Shown: in pieces, positions 9,728-16,973 of the stretch
How the letters are laid out: each line of letters starts with the position of its first letter
How positions within the stretch are numbered: position 1 is the first letter of the stretch
DNA from: a bacterium
GTDB lineage: Bacteria; Acidobacteriota; Thermoanaerobaculia; Multivoradales; JAHEKO01
DNA length: 33,977 bases
Assembly (NCBI GenBank): GCA_024224155.1
Contig: JAAENP010000449.1
Span: 1-33,977 of the forward strand
Direction of reading: 5' to 3'
Position numbers and translations under genes: made by a program
Notes under the pieces: generated by a model
What the model saw: only the letters and a program-made list of their open reading frames with translations
Told to the model about the DNA's origin: nothing
Databases searched by the model: none

Positions 9728-11038
9728 TCAGTCGAGAACGATCGTCACCAGGTCGCCCCGGCTCATCTCGGCCGAGCCTTCCAGGTCGTCCTCACCCCGG
9801 GTCGAAACGCTGCCGTCCTGGTCCAAGCGGACCGTCAAGAGCCCCGATTCCGGCAACTCTCCCTCCTCCGTCATCATCATGTCCTGCGCTCCGACGCTCA
9901 CCAGCATCGGAAAGGTCGGCTGATTGATGCGCCTGACGGCGATCGGAGGCCCGCCCGGTTGGGTTCGCAAAGACACGAACAGACTGCCGGTCTGCTGGAA
10001 CCCGGGAATCGTGTCAGCCTCGACGCGCACCCGATACTCACTCGGGGCCGTGATCCCGCCGGCCTGCGCGGATTCGCCCGGCGCGCCGGTGGCCGGGGGA
10101 TGCCCCGGCGGAAGCTCCTCGCGCCCCTCCGCCTCGAGCATTGCCAGCAGGTTTTCGATCTGGGGCTGGGGTCCGCCGATCTCGAGGGCCCGGTTCCAGA
10201 TCGCGGCCGCCCGATCTCGATTCCCCTGGCGCGCGAAAACCAGCCCCTGCACGGTCATGGCACGGACGTGATTCGGGAACAGCTCGAGAACTCGGTCGAG
10301 CTGAGCGAGCGCGGCATCGTCTTGCCCCATGGTCATGCGAACCACGCCCTGGACGTAGAGCGAATCGATATCGTCGGGCACTGCGGCCAGCACAGCCTCG
10401 GCCTGCTCGAAGGCCGGAACATACTGGTCGGTGTTGAGATAGAGCAGCGCCAGGCGCTTGCGGGCGCCAAGGTCGCCGGGCTCTGAGGAAAGCCGTTCCT
10501 GAAGCTGTGCGACCTCGGCCGCGACCTCCGGGGGCATGGGTCCCACCGGATGAGGCTGCTCGGCGGTCGGCCCGCCGCCACCCTGACCCGGCATCGGCTC
10601 TCTTTCGGTCGCGTCGCGCCCGGCCCAGAACACGAGCAGAGCGATCAGGGCCGCGGTAGCCCCCCCGTACGCGAAACCGGTCAGTAGGGTGCGCGCCTTG
10701 CTGTGAGGCGTGGCGACGCGGTCCGACTTCGCCGCGGCCTTCTCGTCGGCCGCGCTTTCCCGGGACTCTTCCGCATCCAGTCTCTGCAGGACCTTGGCAG
10801 CCTCCAACTCGAGACTTCGGCGTTCTTTCTCGTCAAGCTCCGCGCCCCGCAGCCGGGCATAGAGCTCGTCGCGGCGATGGCGCAGGTCCTCAACCTCGAG
10901 CGAGCTCTTGGCCGCCAGTGCTCGGGAGCTCTCCTCCACGGAAGCACTGGAGCTCGGCCGACGCCGAGTCAACCACCACCCCGCGGCCGCACCAAAGGCG
11001 AGGATCAAGACGCCCGGGACCCAGAGATCGGGACTCAT
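9728..11038 (-). CDS. ccmI: Cytochrome c maturation protein CcmI (TPR chaperone)
   Basis: This 436-residue protein has a membrane segment at the N-terminus (about 4-24), a coiled cytoplasmic stretch rich in Glu/Arg, and a second membrane segment (about 120-140). Tetratricopeptide repeats span about 170-300. The C-terminal domain contains GSLFVSLRTQPGGPPIAVRR, the beta-domain found in CcmI/CycH proteins. CcmI binds apocytochrome c and presents it to the CcmF/CcmH ligation complex. The start overlaps the ccmH stop as ATGA (11035-11038), so it is translationally coupled. It is the last gene of the operon and complete. It could instead be called a CcmH/NrfG-type TPR protein, but the domain order fits CcmI. 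Confidence 0.87.
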   Translation of the reverse strand: MSPDLWVPGVLILAFGAAAGWWLTRRRPSSSASVEESSRALAAKSSLEVEDLRHRRDELYARLRGAELDEKERRSLELEAAKVLQRLDAEESRESAADEKAAAKSDRVATPHSKARTLLTGFAYGGATAALIALLVFWAGRDATEREPMPGQGGGGPTAEQPHPVGPMPPEVAAEVAQLQERLSSEPGDLGARKRLALLYLNTDQYVPAFEQAEAVLAAVPDDIDSLYVQGVVRMTMGQDDAALAQLDRVLELFPNHVRAMTVQGLVFARQGNRDRAAAIWNRALEIGGPQPQIENLLAMLEAEGREELPPGHPPATGAPGESAQAGGITAPSEYRVRVEADTIPGFQQTGSLFVSLRTQPGGPPIAVRRINQPTFPMLVSVGAQDMMMTEEGELPESGLLTVRLDQDGSVSTRGEDDLEGSAEMSRGDLVTIVLD

Positions 11039-11613
11039 TCGTTCACCTCGCGCCGCACCCGCTCGGCATAGGACGCCAGTTCCGCCGGTATCTCGCCGCC
11101 GGGCTTCCGAGCGGTCGGCCGCTCACCCGCGGCTTCGGGGGCGAGCCGGGCGCGGCGGCGCATCCGGCCTGCGATTACCAGGGCTCCGGCCAGGAGCGCG
11201 CCGAAGGGCAGAATCCAGACCACCAGATTGAAGCCCTCGGGCTTCGGCGACAGCCGGATGAACTCGCCGTAGCTGCGCTCGAAGTAGGCCAGCACCTGGT
11301 CCTCGGTATAGCCCGAAGCCAGGAGATCCCTCGCCTCCTCGCGCATCGCAAGCGCGGAGGTCGTCGGCGAGTCCGCGACCGAAAGGCCCTGACACACCGG
11401 GCAGCGCATGAGGCGGGTGACCTCTTCGGTCAACCGATCGAGCTCGGGCCCGGCAAGTCGCTCGCCCAATGGCGCACCGATGAGATCTCTGGCCAGGCCG
11501 GCGGCCGCGGGCTCCTGCGCAGCTTCCTCGGGAGCCGACTGGGCCCCGGCCAGGGTCGAAACCATGATCAGCGACACGCCCCAGAGAGCCCAGAGCCTGC
11601 GAGCCACGCTCAC
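11035..11613 (-). CDS. ccmH: Cytochrome c maturation protein CcmH (thiol reductase)
   Basis: The mature part carries RLMRCPVCQGLSVADS, with the CXXC pair at residues 71 and 74 that reduces the heme-binding cysteines of apocytochrome c. A hydrophobic N-terminal signal and a second membrane segment (about 125-147) place this domain in the periplasm. The start is taken as GTG at 11613, which overlaps the ccmG stop as GTGA; another GTG two codons later is also possible. The same frame is open further upstream inside ccmG, but that is a shadow. Length is 192 residues, typical for a CcmH without the fused TPR part; that part is the separate ccmI gene here. Confidence 0.88.
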   Translation of the reverse strand: MSVARRLWALWGVSLIMVSTLAGAQSAPEEAAQEPAAAGLARDLIGAPLGERLAGPELDRLTEEVTRLMRCPVCQGLSVADSPTTSALAMREEARDLLASGYTEDQVLAYFERSYGEFIRLSPKPEGFNLVVWILPFGALLAGALVIAGRMRRRARLAPEAAGERPTARKPGGEIPAELASYAERVRREVNE

Positions 11614-12128
11614 AGCAACGGCCCCAGCAAGGCGTCCAGCTGGCGGGGACCCATCGCCCCGGTCACTTTTTCGACGATCTTGCCGTTTCGATCCAGGATG
11701 AAAGTTTCGGGCGCCCCGTAGACGCCGTAGGCAAGCGCCACCTTGCTTTCCGGATCCACGAGAGTCGAGCCCCAGTTGCCACGAAGTCTCATGAAGCGCT
11801 CGATCTTCTCTCTCTCGTCCTGGTAGATGATGCCGAGAAACTTGGCCCGGCCCTGGTAGCGACGCGCACCGTCCACGAGAACCGGATGCTCGACAACGCA
11901 CGGCTGACACCAGGTCGCCCAGAAGTTGATCAGGACCGGCTGGCCGCGGAGATCCGACAAGCTCACGGTCTCGCCGTCGAGATCCTCGAGCTCGAAGACC
12001 GGCGCCTGGGTCCCGATCAAGGGCGAGGGGATCGTTCTGGGATCGAAACGCAGCGAGACAGCCAGCACAACCAGCAGGGGCAGCGCCACGGCCGCCCCGA
12101 CCACGACGACCTTGCTGTTCAGTTTCAT
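11610..12128 (-). CDS. ccmG: Thioredoxin-like protein CcmG/DsbE
   Basis: This 172-residue protein has one N-terminal membrane anchor (about 7-25) and a TlpA-like thioredoxin domain. The active site is FWATWCQPCVVE (Cys74, Cys77). GVYGAPETF holds the cis-proline region, and the GAPET signature is typical of CcmG. It keeps CcmH and apocytochrome cysteines reduced in the periplasm, taking electrons from CcdA/DsbD, neither of which is in the window. The ATG at 12128 overlaps the ccmF stop as ATGA, with GGAG about ten bases upstream. Confidence 0.92.
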   Translation of the reverse strand: MKLNSKVVVVGAAVALPLLVVLAVSLRFDPRTIPSPLIGTQAPVFELEDLDGETVSLSDLRGQPVLINFWATWCQPCVVEHPVLVDGARRYQGRAKFLGIIYQDEREKIERFMRLRGNWGSTLVDPESKVALAYGVYGAPETFILDRNGKIVEKVTGAMGPRQLDALLGPLL

Positions 12129-14059
12129 GCCGGACTCCGCGAGCTCCGCGCGGCCAGCCCGCTCGCGAGACTCATGGCCGTCCCGATAACGATCACGAAA
12201 ACCCCGATCCAGATCCAGAGCACGGCCGGCGTGACGATGGCCCGCAGCCCGGCTCCGCCGTCTCCACCGACGCTCTGCAGGGTCAGATAGAGATCATGCG
12301 TCAAGGTCGTGCGAACGTCCGGCGTGCCGATCGGCTCTCGCATCGTTTCGTACTGATTCAGGGCGGGTTTCAGGGTGCCCAGCACGTTGCCGTTCTTCGC
12401 CACCTGCACCGTGGCTTGCTGGGAAGCCCGGTGCTCCTGCTGTTCGACGCCGACTCCCTGAAGCGTCAGCACATAGTCGCCCACCACGACGGTCTCACCC
12501 GGCCGTACGGTGGCTTCTTGAGACTCCTGGTAGGTGGCCGAGATGGCGATCGCGAGAAACGTCACGAGCAGGCCGAAGTGTGCAACGTAGCCGCCGATTA
12601 TCCGCGCCGCCTTCTTGTCGGTTCGCTTCTTCGAACGCAGCACCGGCTCCGCCCCCCTCTTGAGGGTGACCCATAGCGCGTACCCGGTCAGGGCGGCGGT
12701 CAGGAGCAGCGCCCACTCGCGCACGCCGAAGGCGAAGACGATAAACATCCCAGCGACAGCCGCCGGGATCGGCATGAGCAAGGCTCTACCGACTCCACCC
12801 TTGCGCGTCTTGCCCCATGGCAGAGCCGGTCCCATGCCGATCAAGAGCAGCAGCGCCAAGAACACCGGAATCGCCATTCGGTTGAAGTAGGGCTCTCCGA
12901 CACTCAGCTTCACGCCCCGTACCGCTTCGGCGACGATCGGAAACACCGTGCCAACCAGCACCGTGAACGTCAGGCTCACCAAGAGAAGATTGTTGACCAG
13001 AACCGCGCCCTCACGCGTCCAGAGCGATTCTTCCCTGGGCTCGGCGGCCAGCGTGTCGACGCGAAGCGCGAGCAAAACTACAACCGCCACCGTGCTCACT
13101 GCCAGAAAGCCCAGAAACAAGGGCCCGATCGGGCTCTGGGTGAATGAATGGACCGAGTTCACGACCCCCGAGCGAGTCAAGAACGTGCCCAGAATGGTCA
13201 GCAGGAACGTCACCATGACCAGCACCACGGTCCAGGCCTTGAGCGAGCCTCGCCTTTGCAGCACCAATGCCGAGTGCACCGCCGCAACCGCGGTCAGCCA
13301 GGGCAGAAAGGACGCGTTCTCGACCGGATCCCAGGCCCAGTAGCCTCCCCACCCCAATACCTCGTAGGACCACCACCCACCGAGCATGATTCCCAGGGAC
13401 AGAAACGCGGTCGGCACCAGCAGCCAGTTGCGGAGCGGCAGCAGCCAGGTCGGCCCCAGCTGGCCCCGTATGAGGGCAGCGACCGCCATCGCGAACGGGA
13501 CCGACATGCCCACGTAGCCCAGATAGAGCATCGGTGGATGGACGATCATCAGCGCGTGGTTCTGGAGCAGCGGGTTCGGACCCGGACCGTCTATCGGGAT
13601 CGGAGCCGGAGTCGCCCCGAACGGATTGGCCACGCCGGAGATCAAAAAGCTGAAGAACGCCCCGATCACGAACAAGGTCGCCAGCGTGTAGGCCAGGTAG
13701 TCTTCGTGCCCGCGCTTCTGCAGGACGGCGACGGCGACGATAAAGCATCCCAGGACGAACCCCCAGAAGAGGATCGAACCCTCGAGCGACGACCATAGCG
13801 AAACGATCGTGATGTGGAGCGGCGTCGCGCGAGAACCGACCTGCGCCACATACGAAACCGAGAAATCATGCGTCACCAGCGCGTATTCCATCGCCAGAGT
13901 CGCCAGCATCATGGCGCCGAAATAGACCCAGGCGAGGCGACGGACCAGTCGGAGCCCCTCGGCCGAGCGCCGAGCACCGGCCAGATAGCCGGCCGGAATG
14001 CCGACGGCACATGCCAGCAGGGAAATCAGGACCAGGATCTGGCCCAGTGTCGAGATCAA
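12125..14059 (-). CDS. ccmF: Heme lyase subunit CcmF
   Basis: This 644-residue polytopic membrane protein contains the Trp-rich WWD signature GWGGYWAWDPVENASFLPWL at about residues 235-255. A preceding SLWSSLEGSILFWGF and multiple hydrophobic helices (roughly 14-16) are also typical. The length is normal for the family. CcmF receives heme from holo-CcmE and ligates it to apocytochrome c with CcmH and CcmI. The start is read as TTG at 14059, overlapping the ccmE stop as TTGA, with GAGG about 12 bases upstream. A weak TTG start that depends on coupling is unusual within this operon but fits the four-base overlaps at other junctions. Confidence 0.93.
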   Translation of the reverse strand: MISTLGQILVLISLLACAVGIPAGYLAGARRSAEGLRLVRRLAWVYFGAMMLATLAMEYALVTHDFSVSYVAQVGSRATPLHITIVSLWSSLEGSILFWGFVLGCFIVAVAVLQKRGHEDYLAYTLATLFVIGAFFSFLISGVANPFGATPAPIPIDGPGPNPLLQNHALMIVHPPMLYLGYVGMSVPFAMAVAALIRGQLGPTWLLPLRNWLLVPTAFLSLGIMLGGWWSYEVLGWGGYWAWDPVENASFLPWLTAVAAVHSALVLQRRGSLKAWTVVLVMVTFLLTILGTFLTRSGVVNSVHSFTQSPIGPLFLGFLAVSTVAVVVLLALRVDTLAAEPREESLWTREGAVLVNNLLLVSLTFTVLVGTVFPIVAEAVRGVKLSVGEPYFNRMAIPVFLALLLLIGMGPALPWGKTRKGGVGRALLMPIPAAVAGMFIVFAFGVREWALLLTAALTGYALWVTLKRGAEPVLRSKKRTDKKAARIIGGYVAHFGLLVTFLAIAISATYQESQEATVRPGETVVVGDYVLTLQGVGVEQQEHRASQQATVQVAKNGNVLGTLKPALNQYETMREPIGTPDVRTTLTHDLYLTLQSVGGDGGAGLRAIVTPAVLWIWIGVFVIVIGTAMSLASGLAARSSRSPA

Positions 14060-14523
14060 GTGTCGTCGGCCTCGAACTGCATGCTCTTGGAGAGCTCTTC
14101 GATGGTGCGCTCGTCGACCTCGTGGGGCGGTTGGTACTGATTGTCATGTTTGACCATCAGCCGCTCGGTCACGAAGACACCGTCGGCTCCCATGCGGCCC
14201 TCGACCAGAACCCCGACGCCTTCACGAAACATCGCGGGTGGAACCGCGCGCGCGCGCACCGCGACCTGCGCGGTGCCGTCGGTTACGGCGAAATCGAGCT
14301 GCAGCCCGTCGTCGCCTCGGACGACGCTCCCGGGCACGACCAGGCCGCCCAGGCGTACCGTCGCACCTCGGGCTTCTTCGCCAGCGGCAGTCAGCTCGGA
14401 AGGACTCCAGTAGTAGACCAGGTTCTCGCCGACACCGCCGACCGCCAGAAAAATCAAAATGGCGGCGATAGCGGCGATCGCCAGCGCAAAGAACGCCTTG
14501 CGACGGGATGTATTACTCGCCAT
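14056..14523 (-). CDS. ccmE: Heme chaperone CcmE
   Basis: This 155-residue protein has an N-terminal membrane anchor (about 9-28) and a periplasmic OB-fold domain. VKHDNQYQPP near the C-terminus holds the His126/Tyr130 pair of the HxxxY motif: the His binds heme covalently and the Tyr is an axial ligand. The start is ATG 14523 because GGAAGGAGATTTC precedes it directly. An in-frame ATG eight codons earlier has no such site. It lies between ccmD and ccmF in the standard order, and its stop overlaps the ccmF start. Confidence 0.92.
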   Translation of the reverse strand: MASNTSRRKAFFALAIAAIAAILIFLAVGGVGENLVYYWSPSELTAAGEEARGATVRLGGLVVPGSVVRGDDGLQLDFAVTDGTAQVAVRARAVPPAMFREGVGVLVEGRMGADGVFVTERLMVKHDNQYQPPHEVDERTIEELSKSMQFEADDT

Positions 14524-14553
14524 GAAATCTCCTTCCAGCGCGCACAACGCCCG

Positions 14554-14700
14554 TCATGCGCCCTTTGCTCGTTTGTCGATCTTTCGCTGCCAGCTCGCCA
14601 GCCGCGCGATTGCCGCGGCCAGACCGATCGTGGTAATCGTATAGGCCGCGATCACGAACGGCCATCCGCCAATTATGACGCCTTCGGGTGCTTCAGGCAT
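14554..14700 (-). CDS. ccmD: Heme exporter protein CcmD, 48 residues
   Basis: This short gene was read directly from the minus strand. It begins MPEAPEGVIIGGWPFVIAAY, continues through a single hydrophobic helix, and ends with a basic tail (ASWQRKIDKRAKGA). That is the CcmD pattern: one membrane helix, cytoplasmic basic tail, 40-70 residues. CcmD joins CcmABC and helps release holo-CcmE. The ATG is preceded by GGAAGGAG and overlaps the end of ccmC by eight bases. Position between ccmC and ccmE strongly supports the call, which sequence similarity alone would not for so short a protein. Confidence 0.85.
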   Translation of the reverse strand: MPEAPEGVIIGGWPFVIAAYTITTIGLAAAIARLASWQRKIDKRAKGA

Positions 14701-15388
14701 TGGACTCTCCTTCCGCTCGTCCGGTCACGGGGCGCCGCTCCGGAGGGGTTTCGGTGCCTCGGGTCTTGCTTTCGATCCGCGCTCGCCAGGCAATGAGCCA
14801 GATCGCTATGAACAGCACCGCGAACGAGTTCATCCGAAGCGGCACGATCATGGCCGAGTGCACGGTCTCGGGGCTCGACTGGACCTGGTGCAGGCTCCGG
14901 AACCACCTGACGCAGAAGTAGACCAACGGCACGTCCACGTAGGCGACCACCGTGGCCACCGAAGTCCAGGTTGCCCGCCGCAGGGGTTCCTCGACGAATG
15001 CTCTCAGCGCGAGAATGCCGGCGAACAGCAAGAACATGATCAGCGACGTGGTCAGCCTCACGTCCCAGGTCCACCAGACACCCCAGGTCACCCGTCCCCA
15101 GAGCATGCCCTGGACCAGGAGCAGCCCCCCCAGAAGAACGGCGACTTCCAGAGCGCCGACGAGCCGGTCGTCCCACTTGTTCTTTCCGGTCCATAGGTAG
15201 GCGACCGCAAAAACCAGAGCGAAGGTCGCACACAGGAGGCCGACCCAAGCGCTGGGCAAGTGCACGTACATGATGCGCTGCACCTCGCCCATGTAACGTT
15301 CAGGAGGAGCCCAGAAAAGGCCCAGGTAGCTGCCCACCAGGAACAGCAGGACTCCGAACAAACCCATTCCAGTAACTATCTTTTTCAC
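14693..15388 (-). CDS. ccmC: Heme handling protein CcmC
   Basis: With GTG 15388 as start the protein has 231 residues and six predicted membrane helices. WGVWWTWDVRLTT is the WWD motif. Conserved histidines lie in periplasmic loops, in MYVHLPSAW and in the region of SLHQVQSSPETVHSA. CcmC presents heme and loads it onto CcmE. The GTG is chosen because GGAGAG lies 8-13 bases before it and it follows the ccmB stop (15408) cleanly. An in-frame ATG at 15442 would overlap ccmB and add an unrelated 18-residue extension. Confidence 0.9.
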   Translation of the reverse strand: MKKIVTGMGLFGVLLFLVGSYLGLFWAPPERYMGEVQRIMYVHLPSAWVGLLCATFALVFAVAYLWTGKNKWDDRLVGALEVAVLLGGLLLVQGMLWGRVTWGVWWTWDVRLTTSLIMFLLFAGILALRAFVEEPLRRATWTSVATVVAYVDVPLVYFCVRWFRSLHQVQSSPETVHSAMIVPLRMNSFAVLFIAIWLIAWRARIESKTRGTETPPERRPVTGRAEGESNA

Positions 15389-15407
15389 TATTTGGTCACT
15401 CTCCGGG

Positions 15408-16088
15408 TCACTCTTCAAGTGTACGTGAAAACAATACGCCACACAGTATCCAATAGATCAGGTCGAAGGCCGAAAGCAGGAGAATCCAGCCCTTGAGCTG
15501 GCTCATCGCGTCACCGCGCAGAATCAGATCAAAACTGCGAACGCCGGTCATCAGAATCGGCAGAGTCAACGGAAAGAGAAGAAGCGGCAGAATGACGTCG
15601 CGTCCGGTCACTCGAGAGGTCATCGAGGCGTAAAGGGTGCCGGGCGCGGCGATACCTGCCGAGGCGAGCAGCCAGAGCAAGATCAGCCCGAGCACATTGG
15701 CGCCGTCCAGCTCGAGCGAGAAGAAGATCGCGGTCAGCGGCAGCAGGATGGGGCCCAGCAGGATCAGGAGGATGGTATTGGCAATCGCCTTGCCATAGTA
15801 GATGGCGACCGGATCGACCGGCAGAAGCAGAAGGCCTTCCAGCGCACGATCTTCGGCCTCGAGTCGAAAACTCTCCTCGAGCGAGAGAATCGAGCTCAGC
15901 AGCAGCGCCACGATCAGGAATCCGGCCGCGGCCGAGACTCCGACCTCCCCGTCAGCGGCGACCGCGAACGAGAACAGAACCAGAGCGACCATCCCGAACA
16001 GCGCCACCGCCAGGGTCCGCGTGCGGCCTCGCCAGCCCAGGAGAAGGTCCTTGCGGACTACATAGAGGGTCTGCTGCAGGGCACTCAT
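15408..16088 (-). CDS. ccmB: Heme exporter permease CcmB
   Basis: This 226-residue protein starts MSALQQTLYVVRKDLLLGWR and has six hydrophobic helices. LEESFRLEAEDRALEGLLLLPVDP matches the cytoplasmic loop signature of CcmB (Glu-rich stretch, then LLLxPxxP). It is the permease partner of CcmA in the CcmABCD complex that uses ATP to release holo-CcmE. ATG 16088 overlaps the ccmA stop as ATGA. The frame stays open upstream inside ccmA, but no homologous sequence is seen there. Confidence 0.92.
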   Translation of the reverse strand: MSALQQTLYVVRKDLLLGWRGRTRTLAVALFGMVALVLFSFAVAADGEVGVSAAAGFLIVALLLSSILSLEESFRLEAEDRALEGLLLLPVDPVAIYYGKAIANTILLILLGPILLPLTAIFFSLELDGANVLGLILLWLLASAGIAAPGTLYASMTSRVTGRDVILPLLLFPLTLPILMTGVRSFDLILRGDAMSQLKGWILLLSAFDLIYWILCGVLFSRTLEE

Positions 16089-16780
16089 CGGGGCAGCTCC
16101 ATGTCGCCCACGGCGCCCTGCCAGATGACCTGGCCCTGATCCACGCGAATCGCGCGATTGCATAGCGGTATGGCCCGCTGGGGGTCGTGCGAGGCGACGA
16201 TGAGGGTGGCACCGCATTCACGCAGACGCGCGAGGGTGCCCAGAAGCCAGTTGCGGCCGGTCTCGTCGAGCGCTGAAAACGGCTCATCGAGCAGAACAAC
16301 CTTGGGGTTCTCCAGGTGGAGGCGGCTGATGCTCAGTCTCTTGCGCATGCCGGCCGAAAACCCGTTGACCCGGGTATCGCGGTCCTTCGACAGTCCCGCC
16401 TCTCGGAGGAGAGCCTCGAGGTCCCTGACGGATTTGTGGCCGCCATCGAGCCGGTTCCAAAACTCCAGCGTCTCGAACGGCGTCAGCGCCTCGTAGAGGT
16501 TGCCCTGGTGTCCCACCAGGCTCAGCAGGGAGCGGGCGCCGCTACCGGGGTCCTGAGGGGAAGCCCCGAAAATCTCGACCGTGCCCAGTGTCGGCAAAAG
16601 GAGCCCGGCAAGAAGCCTCAACAGAGTCGACTTGCCCGAACCGTTGTCGCCCACGACCAGCAACCCCTCACCGGCCCCGACCTCGAGATCGACGTGCGCC
16701 AAGGCCCATTTGTGCCCGAAGCGCTTGCCGAGCCCTGAGGTCCGTACGCTGGGGGGTGTCGTGTCGGCTGCTGTGGTCAT
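16085..16780 (-). CDS. ccmA: ABC transporter ATPase CcmA
   Basis: The ATPase has Walker A GDNGSGKST (44-52), the signature-region sequence GFSAGMRKRLSISR, Walker B VVLLDEPFSALD, and a switch His in IVASHD. It is 231 residues from ATG 16780, the usual CcmA size. It powers release of heme-loaded CcmE with CcmB, CcmC and CcmD. An upstream in-frame GTG at 16837 would add 19 residues of low-similarity sequence; it has a purine-rich GAGGGAGG, but directly adjacent to the codon. The ATG is preferred, with some doubt. It is the first gene of the ccm operon, with 193 bases back to the receptor gene. Confidence 0.9.
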   Translation of the reverse strand: MTTAADTTPPSVRTSGLGKRFGHKWALAHVDLEVGAGEGLLVVGDNGSGKSTLLRLLAGLLLPTLGTVEIFGASPQDPGSGARSLLSLVGHQGNLYEALTPFETLEFWNRLDGGHKSVRDLEALLREAGLSKDRDTRVNGFSAGMRKRLSISRLHLENPKVVLLDEPFSALDETGRNWLLGTLARLRECGATLIVASHDPQRAIPLCNRAIRVDQGQVIWQGAVGDMELPR

Positions 16781-16896
16781 TCTCTTGAGGCCCTCGAACG
16801 GCAGGGAGACGGTATCCCGTGGCGACGCCGATGTCACCCTCCCTCGAGGTGGCGCGAAGCCCTATTCGGCATGTCGGGGTCTGCCTATCCGTATGC

Positions 16897-16915
16897 AAGA
16901 CGGTCGATCCGTCTT
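16897..16915. promoter_or_regulatory. Perfect inverted repeat upstream of ccmA
   Basis: AAGACGG (16897-16903), spacer TCGAT and CCGTCTT (16909-16915) form a perfect 7-base inverted repeat. It lies between the receptor gene stop and ccmA on the minus strand. It may be an operator for the ccm promoter or part of a double terminator with the G/C hairpin next to it. No confident -35/-10 pair was found. Confidence 0.35.
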
Positions 16916-16931
16916 CGCACACATAGAGGAA

Positions 16932-16949
16932 GGGGGGCCGGAGCCCCCC
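16932..16949 (-). terminator. G/C-rich terminator-like hairpin after the TonB receptor gene
   Basis: GGGGGGC (16932-16938), loop CGGA and GCCCCCC (16943-16949) form a 7-base stem about 25 bases downstream of the receptor stop. On the minus strand the stem is followed by a pyrimidine run, TTCCTCT, which is a weak T-tract. It probably separates the receptor unit from the ccm operon, at least partly. Confidence 0.5.
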
Positions 16950-16973
16950 CCCCGACGACGACATGAACAGGTC

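Noticed and set aside
15408-16217. Longer CcmB start (16217) overlapping ccmA
   Set aside because: The extra 43 residues are Arg/Gly/His-rich shadow sequence, and the ATGA overlap at 16085-16088 gives a normal CcmB.
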